In this document: positions 1-7,731 of the stretch, piece after piece
How the letters are laid out: every line of letters begins with the position of its first letter
Numbering within the stretch: the first letter of the stretch is position 1
Source of the DNA: Mycolicibacterium diernhoferi
GTDB lineage: Bacteria > Actinomycetota > Actinomycetes > Mycobacteriales > Mycobacteriaceae
Assembly (NCBI RefSeq): GCF_019456655.1
Contig: NZ_CP080332.1
Location: forward strand, 3,534,001 to 3,598,000
Direction: 5' to 3'
DNA length: 64,000 nucleotides
Position numbers and translations under genes: made by a program
The notes under the pieces: generated by a model
Database searches by the model: none
Seen by the model: only the letters and a program-made list of their open reading frames with translations
Told to the model about the DNA's origin: nothing

Positions 1-474
1 CTCGCCGCGAGCAAGCCGATGAAACTGTTCTTGAACCGATCTCAATGGGACTTCACGGAGCAGGGAGATCGCTGTTACTGGTTCTTCCTGGGCTCGTATT
101 CTTAATTCTTCGTCAAGGGCAATGTCCCTCATCGCGACAAGGTATTCCTGCCGGAACTGGGCTCCTATTGCGGTCAGATTTTCGTAGTAGGTTGTGTCCT
201 GCCCAAGAGAAAAGAATTTCCCCCCGAGGCGCTGAAACGTTTGCGGAAGATTAGGTCGTCGATATCCCGTTCGTCGCTCGTCACGATCGCCAGGCTCAAG
301 TCCCACCTCACCGATCTTGACTGATCCAATCGGAAATTCATTGCCATCGGCATCAATGAACCGGACGTAGTATGTGGTTTCAAATTTGAACCAGTCATCC
401 CATTCCGTCGGCGACAGCACGATGACGTTGCGATCGCTCTTATCGGCGTACAAGCGCCTGACGCGAAATCGCAA
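1..474 (-). CDS. Unrecognised protein, N-terminal 158 residues (runs off left edge)
   Basis: An open frame reads from a TTG at 474 to base 1 with no stop, so only the N-terminal 158 codons are present. The start is supported by an AAGGAG Shine-Dalgarno sequence at 481-486, six bases upstream. The protein is hydrophilic and mixed charged/aromatic (begins LRFRVRRLYADKSDRN, later FFSLGQDTTYYENL), with strand-rich residues 1-70 and then helical stretches. I do not recognise the family. It lies on the same strand as the DUF6602-like gene upstream and is probably cargo of the integrated element. The length suggests the N-terminal part of a larger protein. Confidence 0.7.
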   Translation of the reverse strand, partial: MRFRVRRLYADKSDRNVIVLSPTEWDDWFKFETTYYVRFIDADGNEFPIGSVKIGEVGLEPGDRDERRTGYRRPNLPQTFQRLGGKFFSLGQDTTYYENLTAIGAQFRQEYLVAMRDIALDEELRIRAQEEPVTAISLLREVPLRSVQEQFHRLARGE

Positions 475-746
475 AGTACGCTCCTTCTCAATGGCTAAAC
501 TGCTTTCCGACTGCCGCGAACGGCCCAAAGCTAGCTTCCGTCACTAATCTAGCTGGTCGGCGAGCTCCAGTTAGGGGCCCCCAACGACGTGGGTTCCTCG
601 CGCAACTAACGACTGATCAGTTCAGCCAGCTCGGCCGCAAACTTCTCGGTCGATGAATATCGGATTCGACACGCAGAACGCCGCCCGTACCGGCACAGGT
701 CCCAACCCAGGACTAGTTCGGCATGCCGACCCGTACTGAGGTCTGA

Positions 747-1721
747 TCAGGCGTTGAGTTCAAATCTGGCTGAATCCTCGAAGATTTGCAACATAAGCTC
801 GTGCGAGATAAGGCCGTCCATCGGACGTCCGAGTCCTGCACCGGAAGTAGTGCCAGCCGTCCGGGTCCTGTGAAGCCCATGAGCTATTGGGTCAAGTTCA
901 GGGTCGCGCGCGGCCAGCTTCGCCCAGAGCGCCGTGACTAGCGAAGCCACAGGCACTGCGTGCGTTGCCTCGGGGCTACCGCTCGTTCCCATCCAGAGGT
1001 CGACGTAAGATTCCGCGGAAGCGGTTCGCGAAGCGGTCCCCTCACGAGTCCAGCAATCGACGTCTGCGATGCACACGATGTCGAGCATTTCCCGTGGGTG
1101 AACGCCAGAATCCTCGGCAGACGTCTGTAACAGGTCAAGCGTCTTCTCACCGGCCGAGCGTCTCAATTGGTGCGTATTAGCTAGGACCCCATACACCAAA
1201 GGTGAACGCAGTTCTCCAATCACCTTCCCGTGGCGTATTCCAATACCGCGACGAACCCTCCTCGCCTCTTCGATAGCCGCTCGAAGGTCAGACACTTTCA
1301 ACTGGCCCTTCACACTAAAAGCAGCCACAACCCCCGATACCAGGACTTCACTACGTTCACGTAACTGTTTCGGATAGGCCGGATGGAACACCACCAAGTC
1401 GACTTCGGACGAGTAGATCGAACCGTCTACAGGTTCCTCTAGTACGAGATACTTGCGTGTTCCGATCTCGTAGTGCGGAGGCAGCCACCCTTGTAAAAAC
1501 CGACGCCACAAGGATTCATAAATGTGGCCGCGAAGCTGTCTGTGCCTGGACTGCTCATTTTTGGTTGAGCCAGTGAGGGCTGACCGGACATTTCGGTACT
1601 CACGCTCGATATCGTCGCTGACGGCACTCAGCCAACTATGGTGAGGGTGCTGCATGACCAATTGTCCCAGTTTGGTCAACCGCTTGGCCCCCGAATGATG
1701 TGAACATTTTTCGGGACCCAA
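747..1721 (-). CDS. DUF6602-like protein
   Basis: A protein of up to 324 residues. The central part (GHIYESLWRRFLQGWLPPHY, then SSEVDLVVFHP and VVAAFSVKG) has the layout of DUF6602 proteins: a helix that caps a restriction-endonuclease-like core with an ExD strand followed by a VxxxxxVKG strand. In relatives the last motif is usually EVK; here a serine replaces the glutamate, so nuclease activity is doubtful. The frame opens with a TTG at 1721, but ATG at 1655 (MQHPHHSWLSAV) is a credible alternative. The gene lies between the WXG100 gene and the left-edge gene on the same strand. DUF6602 proteins are common in accessory and defence regions; the role here is inferred only from that. Confidence 0.55.
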   Translation of the reverse strand: MGPEKCSHHSGAKRLTKLGQLVMQHPHHSWLSAVSDDIEREYRNVRSALTGSTKNEQSRHRQLRGHIYESLWRRFLQGWLPPHYEIGTRKYLVLEEPVDGSIYSSEVDLVVFHPAYPKQLRERSEVLVSGVVAAFSVKGQLKVSDLRAAIEEARRVRRGIGIRHGKVIGELRSPLVYGVLANTHQLRRSAGEKTLDLLQTSAEDSGVHPREMLDIVCIADVDCWTREGTASRTASAESYVDLWMGTSGSPEATHAVPVASLVTALWAKLAARDPELDPIAHGLHRTRTAGTTSGAGLGRPMDGLISHELMLQIFEDSARFELNA

Positions 1722-1772
1722 TCTAGTTCACTCTGCAGGTCCCACCATGCCCCACTCAATACACCTTCCAGT

Positions 1773-2072
1773 CTAAACGGCAGAATCGAATGCGCCCGCG
1801 TTTGCTTCGTCGGTCGCCTGATACAGGGCTGCGCTCCGTCGAAAGCTGATCGCGATCTCGTCGAGTCTTCCAGCACGGGCAGCATCGGTACGCTCCCATG
1901 TCTCGCGTAGCTGTTCGAATGCGCCGAACGCGGTCCCGACCCATCCTGACTGGGCCTCCACGAGGGCTTCGGCGTTCCTGGCGAGCTGATCCCGAGCCGA
2001 ACTGTTGACCATTTCCAACTCGCCCGCGCTCGCCTGGATTCGCGTCGGGTCGAGCTTCAGCGACTGGGGCAT
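1773..2072 (-). CDS. WXG100 / ESX-type small secreted protein
   Basis: A 99-residue all-helical protein starting MPQSLKLDPTRI, with a W-x-G motif (SGWVGTAF) in the centre between two predicted helices, the hallmark of WXG100 proteins exported by type VII (ESX) systems. ATG at 2072 is preceded by GGAG five bases upstream. The C-terminal half is acidic and alanine-rich, as in family members of about 100 residues. It is divergent from the DUF1023 hydrolase gene starting at 2167. WXG100 proteins often act as secretion partners for toxins or enzymes encoded beside them, so it probably accompanies the hydrolase. No ESX secretion apparatus is encoded here, so export would use a chromosomal ESX system. 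Confidence 0.75.
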   Translation of the reverse strand: MPQSLKLDPTRIQASAGELEMVNSSARDQLARNAEALVEAQSGWVGTAFGAFEQLRETWERTDAARAGRLDEIAISFRRSAALYQATDEANAGAFDSAV

Positions 2073-2166
2073 AGTTTCTCCGTCCAGAGGTGGGATCACC
2101 TCTCACTATAATTTGGTTGCTGGTGCCTGCCTGGCACCAGTTTCGGGGGGCTGGGGGGCTGGTCGA

Positions 2167-3825
2167 GTGGCGTTGACGTTCGAAGAAGTTGATGAATGGA
2201 CACGCAAGACTGGTGCCCTCGAGACCCTGCGTGAGGAGCTCAGCCAACGAACCTCGACTATGGCGACACTGCAGGACCAACTAGCTGACATCAGGCGCCT
2301 GGAGGGGTGGGAGGGCAGCGCAGCGCACGCCGCACGCCAGTCCTTCGACCCAGTCGATGACGACCTGATCAAAGGTGCTGCCGCAGTCGGCGCAGTTCAC
2401 GCGCAGGTCGGCGAGACGATCGCTGACCTGACGAAACTCCAAGCCTCTATCTCGGATGCAAAGCACCTCGCCAGCACCAACGGCTTCACCATCCAGTTCA
2501 ACGGGAATGTCGTCGACCTATGTGACCTCGACGACAAAGCGAACGCGTCGGAGGCCGAACTCCTTCAGCACGAGCGCGTGGGAGACCAACTCCGACAGAT
2601 GGTGTCGGACATCGTGTCCAAAGGAAACGAGATCGAGGCGGAAGCATCCCGAGTCTTATGGGCGGCGAACTCTGGGGATGTAGGCGTCGACGGACTGAAA
2701 GACGTGGAGGGCGCGGTCAATGCGGGCGCACTGTTCGCACTCGAACCTGCTGCCTCGCCTGAACAGGTCAACGAATGGTGGAACGGGCTGGGCACCGACC
2801 AGCAGAACTGGATCGCGACACACCGCCCAGACTGGGTCCGCAACCGTGACGGCATCCCCACCGACGTACGCAATGAGACGAATCGGACGTTCCTCGACAC
2901 CGAACGCACCCGGTTGCAAGACCAACTGACCCGAGAGCAACAGTCGCACCCCAATCCGAATCAGCCGCCGTACGGGGTACCCGCGCAGCTTTTGCAGCGC
3001 CAAATCGCCGTCCTCGACAAGCTCGACAAGACGCTGGAGCAGAAAGATACGTACTTGATCGGACTGGACACCACCGGCGAGAGCCTCAAGACCATCGTGT
3101 CGGTCGGCAATCCCGACGAGGCAGACAACGTGGCTGTGACAATCCCGGGAATGGGATCCCAGATCGACGCAGGTGGCACGATCGAAGGCATGGTGCGCGA
3201 AGGCAGCCTCATGCAGTCTGAGGTGATGACCCAGCTAGATGCGGCAGGCCGCGGCCACGAAACGGTGGCCACCGTCGCCTGGCTTGGGTACGACACTCCC
3301 CCGGGCCTGGCTGCGGCCGGATCTGACTCCCGCGCCGTCGGAGCGGCACCCGCACTCTCGCAATACCTGGGATCCATCGATGCCACCAGCAGCGGCGCGA
3401 CAGACCCCAACCTCACACTGGTGGGACACTCCTACGGCTCGCTCACCGCTGGATTGGCATTGCAGGACGGCGCGAGCTCGGTTGTTGACGACTACGTCGC
3501 CTACGGGTCACCCGGCTTTTACGCCATGGATGAAGCCGATCTTGGCATGCAGCAGGGGCACGTCTACGTCATGCAGGCACCCGATGACCCCATCCGAGTC
3601 ATCGCCGAGACACCTTGGTACGGCGGAGATCCTGCAGACGGATCGTTCACGCAACTGTCCACCGCACCCGGTACGACACCGGACGGTGTCTACCGCGAAG
3701 GATCCAGCGGCCACTCCGAGTACCCACGACCGTTCACAGTCGACGACCAGGAATGGTTGCGCGTGTCCGGCTATAACACTGCCGCTGTGATCGCGGGATT
3801 ACCCGAGTCTGCGGTACGCAAATGA
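2167..3825 (+). CDS. WXG-like/DUF1023 alpha/beta hydrolase (Abhydrolase_8)
   Basis: A 552-residue protein read from GTG at 2167. Residues 1-160 are helical and carry a W-E-G turn at 48-50, resembling an ESX-substrate domain. Residues about 300-552 form a DUF1023-type alpha/beta hydrolase with nucleophile Ser422 in GHSYGS, acid Asp473/474 in PDDPI and His516 in SGHSEY, so the triad looks complete. The upstream frame stays open to 2005 but overlaps the divergent WXG100 gene. The stop overlaps the next gene by four bases (ATGA), indicating translational coupling. Such hydrolases are common in actinobacterial ESX-associated loci. The substrate is unknown; lipid or ester cleavage is inferred from the fold only. 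Confidence 0.8.
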   Translation: MALTFEEVDEWTRKTGALETLREELSQRTSTMATLQDQLADIRRLEGWEGSAAHAARQSFDPVDDDLIKGAAAVGAVHAQVGETIADLTKLQASISDAKHLASTNGFTIQFNGNVVDLCDLDDKANASEAELLQHERVGDQLRQMVSDIVSKGNEIEAEASRVLWAANSGDVGVDGLKDVEGAVNAGALFALEPAASPEQVNEWWNGLGTDQQNWIATHRPDWVRNRDGIPTDVRNETNRTFLDTERTRLQDQLTREQQSHPNPNQPPYGVPAQLLQRQIAVLDKLDKTLEQKDTYLIGLDTTGESLKTIVSVGNPDEADNVAVTIPGMGSQIDAGGTIEGMVREGSLMQSEVMTQLDAAGRGHETVATVAWLGYDTPPGLAAAGSDSRAVGAAPALSQYLGSIDATSSGATDPNLTLVGHSYGSLTAGLALQDGASSVVDDYVAYGSPGFYAMDEADLGMQQGHVYVMQAPDDPIRVIAETPWYGGDPADGSFTQLSTAPGTTPDGVYREGSSGHSEYPRPFTVDDQEWLRVSGYNTAAVIAGLPESAVRK

Positions 3826-4415
3826 ACGCCGCGCCAGCGCCGCATCGGCGCAACTTACGAACCGTGTGGTGGGTGCTAGGCATCACCGCAACTGTGGTCG
3901 CGGTCGCGGTCGCCGCCATCGGAATCTGGTTATCCAACGCATTAAAACCTCCGCAGGAGACACCGATGCAACCCGAACAAGTCGCAGCACTCAACCACGA
4001 GCTCCGCGCGAAAGACTCTGCCGAGGACACCTTGACCAGCTTCGAGAAAGTGCTGGCCCAAACCGCAGACCGAATCACAGCAGTCGTGCCCGGCTTGAGC
4101 TGGCGGTGGAACCGAGACAGCACCACCATCTCCTGTGGAGGCAAGTTCGAGGACACCGACGGCGTCCAGGTCCTGACCCGCCACGCCTTGTTCGATGGTC
4201 CGATCCCCGACAATACCTGGCCGCAAGCTCTTGACACTTTGCGTGAAAGCGCGGCCGCGCTTGGCGCAAGCGATCTGACGGTCTTCGCCGACCGGCCCGG
4301 AGACCACAGCATCGAACTCACCGGCGACACAGGAGTGCAAGTGCGATTCGCTACTAAGGTCGCCGCAAGCCTGTCCGCTCGCAGTGACTGCCGCCTGCGC
4401 CAAGCCGACTTCTAG
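3822..4415 (+). CDS. LppA-like membrane-anchored protein
   Basis: A 197-residue protein with a short basic N-terminus, one strong transmembrane segment (about residues 14-38) and an extracytoplasmic domain. The text LTSFEKVLAQTADRI, PGLSWRWNRD, FADRPGDHSIEL and SARSDCRL matches my memory of the mycobacterial LppA/LppB family. Unlike LppA there is no lipobox cysteine, so the protein would be held by an uncleaved signal anchor. Two cysteines remain (SCGGKF and SDCRL) and could form a disulphide. The ATGA overlap with the hydrolase gene suggests they work together, perhaps as partner or immunity-type protein. Function is not established for the family. Confidence 0.6.
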   Translation: MNAAPAPHRRNLRTVWWVLGITATVVAVAVAAIGIWLSNALKPPQETPMQPEQVAALNHELRAKDSAEDTLTSFEKVLAQTADRITAVVPGLSWRWNRDSTTISCGGKFEDTDGVQVLTRHALFDGPIPDNTWPQALDTLRESAAALGASDLTVFADRPGDHSIELTGDTGVQVRFATKVAASLSARSDCRLRQADF

Positions 4416-4550
4416 AACCCGCTGGAGCCCAGGCAGTTCCCTGCCGCGAGGCAGGGCTGGCACTCACCGCGGTGGACAAGGAACTCTGCGGGGGCATGCC
4501 ACAGCGAGAACCGCCGCCAAGCGTGCCCAACCGCGTGGCAAGAACTTGCG

Positions 4551-5516
4551 TTATGGGCACCGCCCGAGCGACGTCATATCGACAAAGTTGCCCTCGCCCG
4601 CCTCTACGACGCAGCCAACATCATGCATCTCCAGAAGCTCGACGAGGTCCGCGGCTGGATACTCTGGCAGCAGTATGGCGAGTCGCGATCCATCGACGTA
4701 CCGCCCGTAGTCGAGTACCTGGCCAAGAGCCAACCGGACACTCATGCGATCGGCACACCCCTTCGCCTCGTACAGGACGTTCCCCGTGACGTCAGCGAGA
4801 TCGCTATAGATCGCCGGGGAGCCAACAGGAACGATCTTGTAGCGGACCACAGCATGGTCACGAGACTGCAGATATTTCTGGAAGCGTTGGGTCAGTTGAG
4901 CTTCAACCTGGACGATCGGTCCGCTGATTGTCTTTTCGACTTCAGACTGCTCTGTACGAACGGCGGCAACAGGAATGGCCTCGACTCCAATTGGCTTAAC
5001 CTCGGCAGCCCGATCCGCGCCATCGATCGGGCTCGTGTGTGGATCATCGCCGACGACGAATGGACCAACCGGAATCAGGCGGAACACCAGCACCTGTCGC
5101 GGCACACCATCGATGCCTGGCGCTGTCTTCGTGAGGTAGGGCTGGTTTGTATCGACGGCGAACTCGCCAAGGTATTGATGTACGCGCGTCTGTGTCCCCG
5201 GCACATTGCCAACCGCGACAAACAGCCGCAACGCATTGCCATCAGCGACGTGGTTCGCGATGGCCTTGTTGCCGCGCAGGACGACCTGGTCACCGACCTT
5301 GCCTTCACCGGTGTAGTAGTACAGCCGCCGCGAAGAATCCCAGCCGTCGAAGTCGTAGCCGTTGGCAGCAGCCTTGCCGTGATCCGAGTAAACCAGGACG
5401 TTCGGCGTACTTCCCGAGAAGGCAATGCCTGCCTGGGAGTTGCCGCCGTATGCCCCGTGGATTTGACTCCTGACGAGGGTTTCGCCGGGCTGCACTGCCC
5501 ATATCGAACTAGTCAT
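4551..5516 (-). CDS. SRA-domain / PD-(D/E)XK modification-dependent restriction endonuclease
   Basis: A 321-residue protein. Residues 10-110 (HGAYGGNSQAGI, PNVLVYSD, FDGWD, YYYTGEGKVGDQ, GNKAI, HVADGNALRLF) form a YDG/SRA-type domain of the ScoMcrA/McrA class that reads modified cytosine. The C-terminal domain carries Asp239/Asp242, then Glu250-Ala-Lys252 in LYEAKG and Gln266, the pattern of a PD-(D/E)XK nuclease. This suits a type IV restriction enzyme that cuts foreign modified DNA. No methyltransferase lies beside it, as expected for type IV. ATG at 5516 gives a canonical N-terminus; an in-frame start at 5540 is possible. It is a single-gene defence cargo of the element. The modified base recognised cannot be told from sequence. 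Confidence 0.75.
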   Translation of the reverse strand: MTSSIWAVQPGETLVRSQIHGAYGGNSQAGIAFSGSTPNVLVYSDHGKAAANGYDFDGWDSSRRLYYYTGEGKVGDQVVLRGNKAIANHVADGNALRLFVAVGNVPGTQTRVHQYLGEFAVDTNQPYLTKTAPGIDGVPRQVLVFRLIPVGPFVVGDDPHTSPIDGADRAAEVKPIGVEAIPVAAVRTEQSEVEKTISGPIVQVEAQLTQRFQKYLQSRDHAVVRYKIVPVGSPAIYSDLADVTGNVLYEAKGCADRMSVRLALGQVLDYGRYVDGSRLAILLPEYPAADLVELLEMHDVGCVVEAGEGNFVDMTSLGRCP

Positions 5517-5591
5517 GCGGCGAAGCCTAGGCGAACGCACTGACAGCTAGATCGCGACCTTGAGCCTCCCCCACGACTGATGACTGCTGCT

Positions 5592-5993
5592 TCAGCCGAA
5601 CTCGGCTACGTAGTGGTCGAGCCGTTCACGGATGCGCGTGCGGTCGCGGTCGTAGTCGCTCTGGGTGTCGGCGGTAAACAGCATGAAGTACGCCTCGCAC
5701 ACCTTCGTTCCGAGCTCCAGCTCACGCTGGATGTGACTGGCGTATTCGGCAAGGCGCGGATCGTCGAGCCCATGCTGGTAGCCGATGTCGCGGTTCCGCG
5801 GGAGGTCGTATGCCTCGACCATCCAGAGGTTGAGCACGTTCAGCGCTGCTTGAGGACGACCACCGACGAGATCGTCGGGGTGGCGCTGCAGTTCGCGGCA
5901 GAGTGCGGCGACTAGGACCAGTCGCTGCGTGTAGTGCGAGCGCACGTTGTACCGGGTGACCTGCTCGGAGTCTGATGAGTCGATCAATCGCAT
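5592..5993 (-). CDS. Hypothetical protein, 133 aa
   Basis: A soluble, helix-rich, charged protein (MRLIDSSDSEQVTRYNVRSH) with a central ALNVLNLWMVEAYDL stretch and an acidic C-terminus. ATG at 5993 has AAGGA eight bases upstream; the upstream in-frame ATG at 6002 abuts the same Shine-Dalgarno and is less likely. No membrane segment, signal peptide or known motif is visible. It lies between the SRA nuclease gene and the DUF2637 gene on the same strand, within the element. No function can be assigned. Confidence 0.6.
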   Translation of the reverse strand: MRLIDSSDSEQVTRYNVRSHYTQRLVLVAALCRELQRHPDDLVGGRPQAALNVLNLWMVEAYDLPRNRDIGYQHGLDDPRLAEYASHIQRELELGTKVCEAYFMLFTADTQSDYDRDRTRIRERLDHYVAEFG

Positions 5994-6063
5994 GGTGGAC
6001 ATCCTTTCGGGCTCTGTAACGCCGCATTGCGGGCATCGTGAATGCCCAGGTTCCCGAAAACGG

Positions 6064-6858
6064 TTACGCCGGGACAGCTTCCAGACTTCGCTGTCCAGAA
6101 GCGTTGATCACCCGCGACACCGCACTGTGGTGCACCTTGAGATCCTTGGCAATCCGATTCAACGGGGCGCCACCCTCATGGGCGGCGAGAATACCGGCAA
6201 CGACATCTACCGGTTGCCGCGTCAGCTTCGCGTCGACCAGCTCAGCCGCGATTTCCTGGTGTGCGCGATCTTTGGGCACTCTCGCGCCGTCTTGCCGCGA
6301 CGGGGTGTGCTCTTCGCGGGTGTCGGTCGCGCCCAGGCCCCCAGCAGAACCCCTCGACGCGCGCTTAGCGCTGCTGCGTGGCATCGCGGTCGCGTCCACG
6401 CTTCGACCCGCGGCAGGGCTTCGACGTGCCGGTTTGTCGCCAATCGCGACCAACGCCAAGGTGGCGACGGCGACCGCCAAGTCGATTACCAGCGGCAACA
6501 CCGGCGCGAGAAGGGGCCTGATTCCCGCGATGACCGCGAGATCCCGTAACGCGACGAACGACAGCAGGAACGCTCCCAGCGCGAGTGCTGATGTCGCTGT
6601 GACCGACCACCGATAGACCGCGCCAGATGCCTTCGCTTTGGCCAGCACCGCCAAGCCGTGGACCGACATCAGCAGCGCCACTGGCGGTACTGCTGCGACC
6701 CCGGCGGCCAGCCAGCGGGTGTCCAATGGCGCGGTGATAAGCGCATGCGCGACGTTGCCGCTCAGCGACACCCACGTCGCAAGAAGTAGCCAGACCCAGA
6801 AGTACCGTCGAGCGCGTCGGTGGTCGGAGCGGGCGATGTCGTTCTGCGCAGCGGGCAC
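6064..6858 (-). CDS. DUF2637 membrane protein with C-terminal helix-turn-helix
   Basis: A 264-residue protein. Residues 18-145 contain four hydrophobic segments (WVWLLLATWVSLSG, VAAVPPVALLMSVHGL, ALALGAFLLSFVALRDL, LVIDLAVAVATLALVAIG), the DUF2637 layout typical of actinobacterial integrative elements, plasmids and phages. After a basic linker the C-terminus (GGAPLNRIAKDLKVHHSAVSRVI) is a helix-turn-helix. The start is GTG at 6858 with AGGAGG four bases upstream. It lies between the serine recombinase gene and a small hypothetical gene. DUF2637 proteins are thought to take part in replication or transfer of such elements, but no defined biochemical role is known. Confidence 0.75.
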   Translation of the reverse strand: MPAAQNDIARSDHRRARRYFWVWLLLATWVSLSGNVAHALITAPLDTRWLAAGVAAVPPVALLMSVHGLAVLAKAKASGAVYRWSVTATSALALGAFLLSFVALRDLAVIAGIRPLLAPVLPLVIDLAVAVATLALVAIGDKPARRSPAAGRSVDATAMPRSSAKRASRGSAGGLGATDTREEHTPSRQDGARVPKDRAHQEIAAELVDAKLTRQPVDVVAGILAAHEGGAPLNRIAKDLKVHHSAVSRVINASGQRSLEAVPA

Positions 6859-6926
6859 GGCGCCTCCTAGTCAGTTTGCACTCAGCGGTTCAGTTATTGA
6901 GTGCGTTCAGGGTCACCCTCACGTGG

Positions 6927-7526
6927 TCATTGCCTGTCGGCCAGTGCCCGGTAGAGCGTGGCCCTGCTTACACCGAGGGTGGCTGCGATCTCGGGGATTG
7001 GTTCGCCGCTGGCGCGAAGCTGCTCTGCCTGCCGGATCTGTGAGTCACTGAGCGCTTTGGGGCGCCCGATCGGCAGGCCGCGTGCCTTTCGCGCTGATTT
7101 AGCCGCGGTCCTGCGCTCACGCTGTAGCTCGAGCTCGAGCTGCGCGAGGCTGGCCAGCACACCGGCCACCATGCGACCGGCCGCGTTCGAAGTGTCAATG
7201 CCCTCCCGAAGCGACTTGAGCACGATTTCGCGTTGACCGAGATCACGAATCGTCGTCATGACTTCAGCGGCATTGCGGCCCAACCTGTCGATGCCGACCA
7301 CCACGATGGTGTCACCAGGACGGGCGTAGTCGAGCAAGGCCGTCAGTCCGGAGCGCTGCTCCTTGGTCGACGTGCCCGACAACTTGTCGTCATAGATGCG
7401 GTCCACACTCACCCCCGCTTCTGCAAGCGCGTCATGCTGTTGGTCAAGGGACTGGTGCCCACCGCTGACTCGGGCATAGCCGAGAAGCTGGCCAGTAGGT
7501 GCGGGGGTGACGAGCTTGGCGGGCAT
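6927..7526 (-). CDS. Serine recombinase (resolvase/invertase family)
   Basis: A 199-residue protein of normal small-resolvase length. The N-terminal catalytic domain has YARVSGGHQSLDQQ with the nucleophilic serine, then DKLSGT and GIDRLGRN; the C-terminus ends in a Hin-type helix-turn-helix (IPEIAATLGVSRATLYRAL). It should bring about site-specific recombination through a 5' phosphoserine link. No transposase gene flanks it, so it is not an obvious Tn3 remnant. A 16-bp palindrome lies 21 bases upstream of the start (7548-7563) and could be part of its own recombination site or operator. It may resolve element multimers or be an independent passenger. Confidence 0.85.
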   Translation of the reverse strand: MPAKLVTPAPTGQLLGYARVSGGHQSLDQQHDALAEAGVSVDRIYDDKLSGTSTKEQRSGLTALLDYARPGDTIVVVGIDRLGRNAAEVMTTIRDLGQREIVLKSLREGIDTSNAAGRMVAGVLASLAQLELELQRERRTAAKSARKARGLPIGRPKALSDSQIRQAEQLRASGEPIPEIAATLGVSRATLYRALADRQ

Positions 7527-7547
7527 GCCACGATTCTATCTCAAAAG

Positions 7548-7563
7548 AATGGTACCAACCATT
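7548..7563. promoter_or_regulatory. Palindrome upstream of the serine recombinase
   Basis: AATGGT-ACCA-ACCATT is an inverted repeat with 6-bp arms just upstream of the recombinase start. A second inverted pair, TGCGACA (near 7579) and TGTCGCA (near 7635), lies further upstream. Small serine recombinases commonly bind inverted half-sites in their own promoter, so this is a candidate res subsite or operator. This is inference from position. Confidence 0.35.
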
Positions 7564-7731
7564 TAGATACGCGACAACTTTTGCGACACGCGACATGGGA
7601 TTTCCTGAGCTGCAAGATGCCTGACTGAGTTTGTCGCAGAACTAAAGAATTGAGATTCCCTAACGCCGTCGGCGTCGGCGTCGGCACATGGCCTGGCTGC
7701 GTCCACAGCTGCCGTAGCGTACGACGAGCCG

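Noticed and set aside
380..395. Possible left attachment site (ATTTGAACC resembles part of the tRNA-Pro T arm)
   Set aside because: Only nine bases match and it lies within a coding frame; a real att core should be longer.
590..746. Open frame on the minus strand directly following the DUF6602-like stop, ending FAAELAELISR
   Set aside because: The ending looks protein-like, but the 46-codon frame has no ATG, GTG or TTG start and follows the stop codon in frame; it could be a remnant but cannot be called.
7660..7690. CGTCGG triplication near 7670
   Set aside because: Only three 6-bp units without flanking structure; ordinary for GC-rich DNA.
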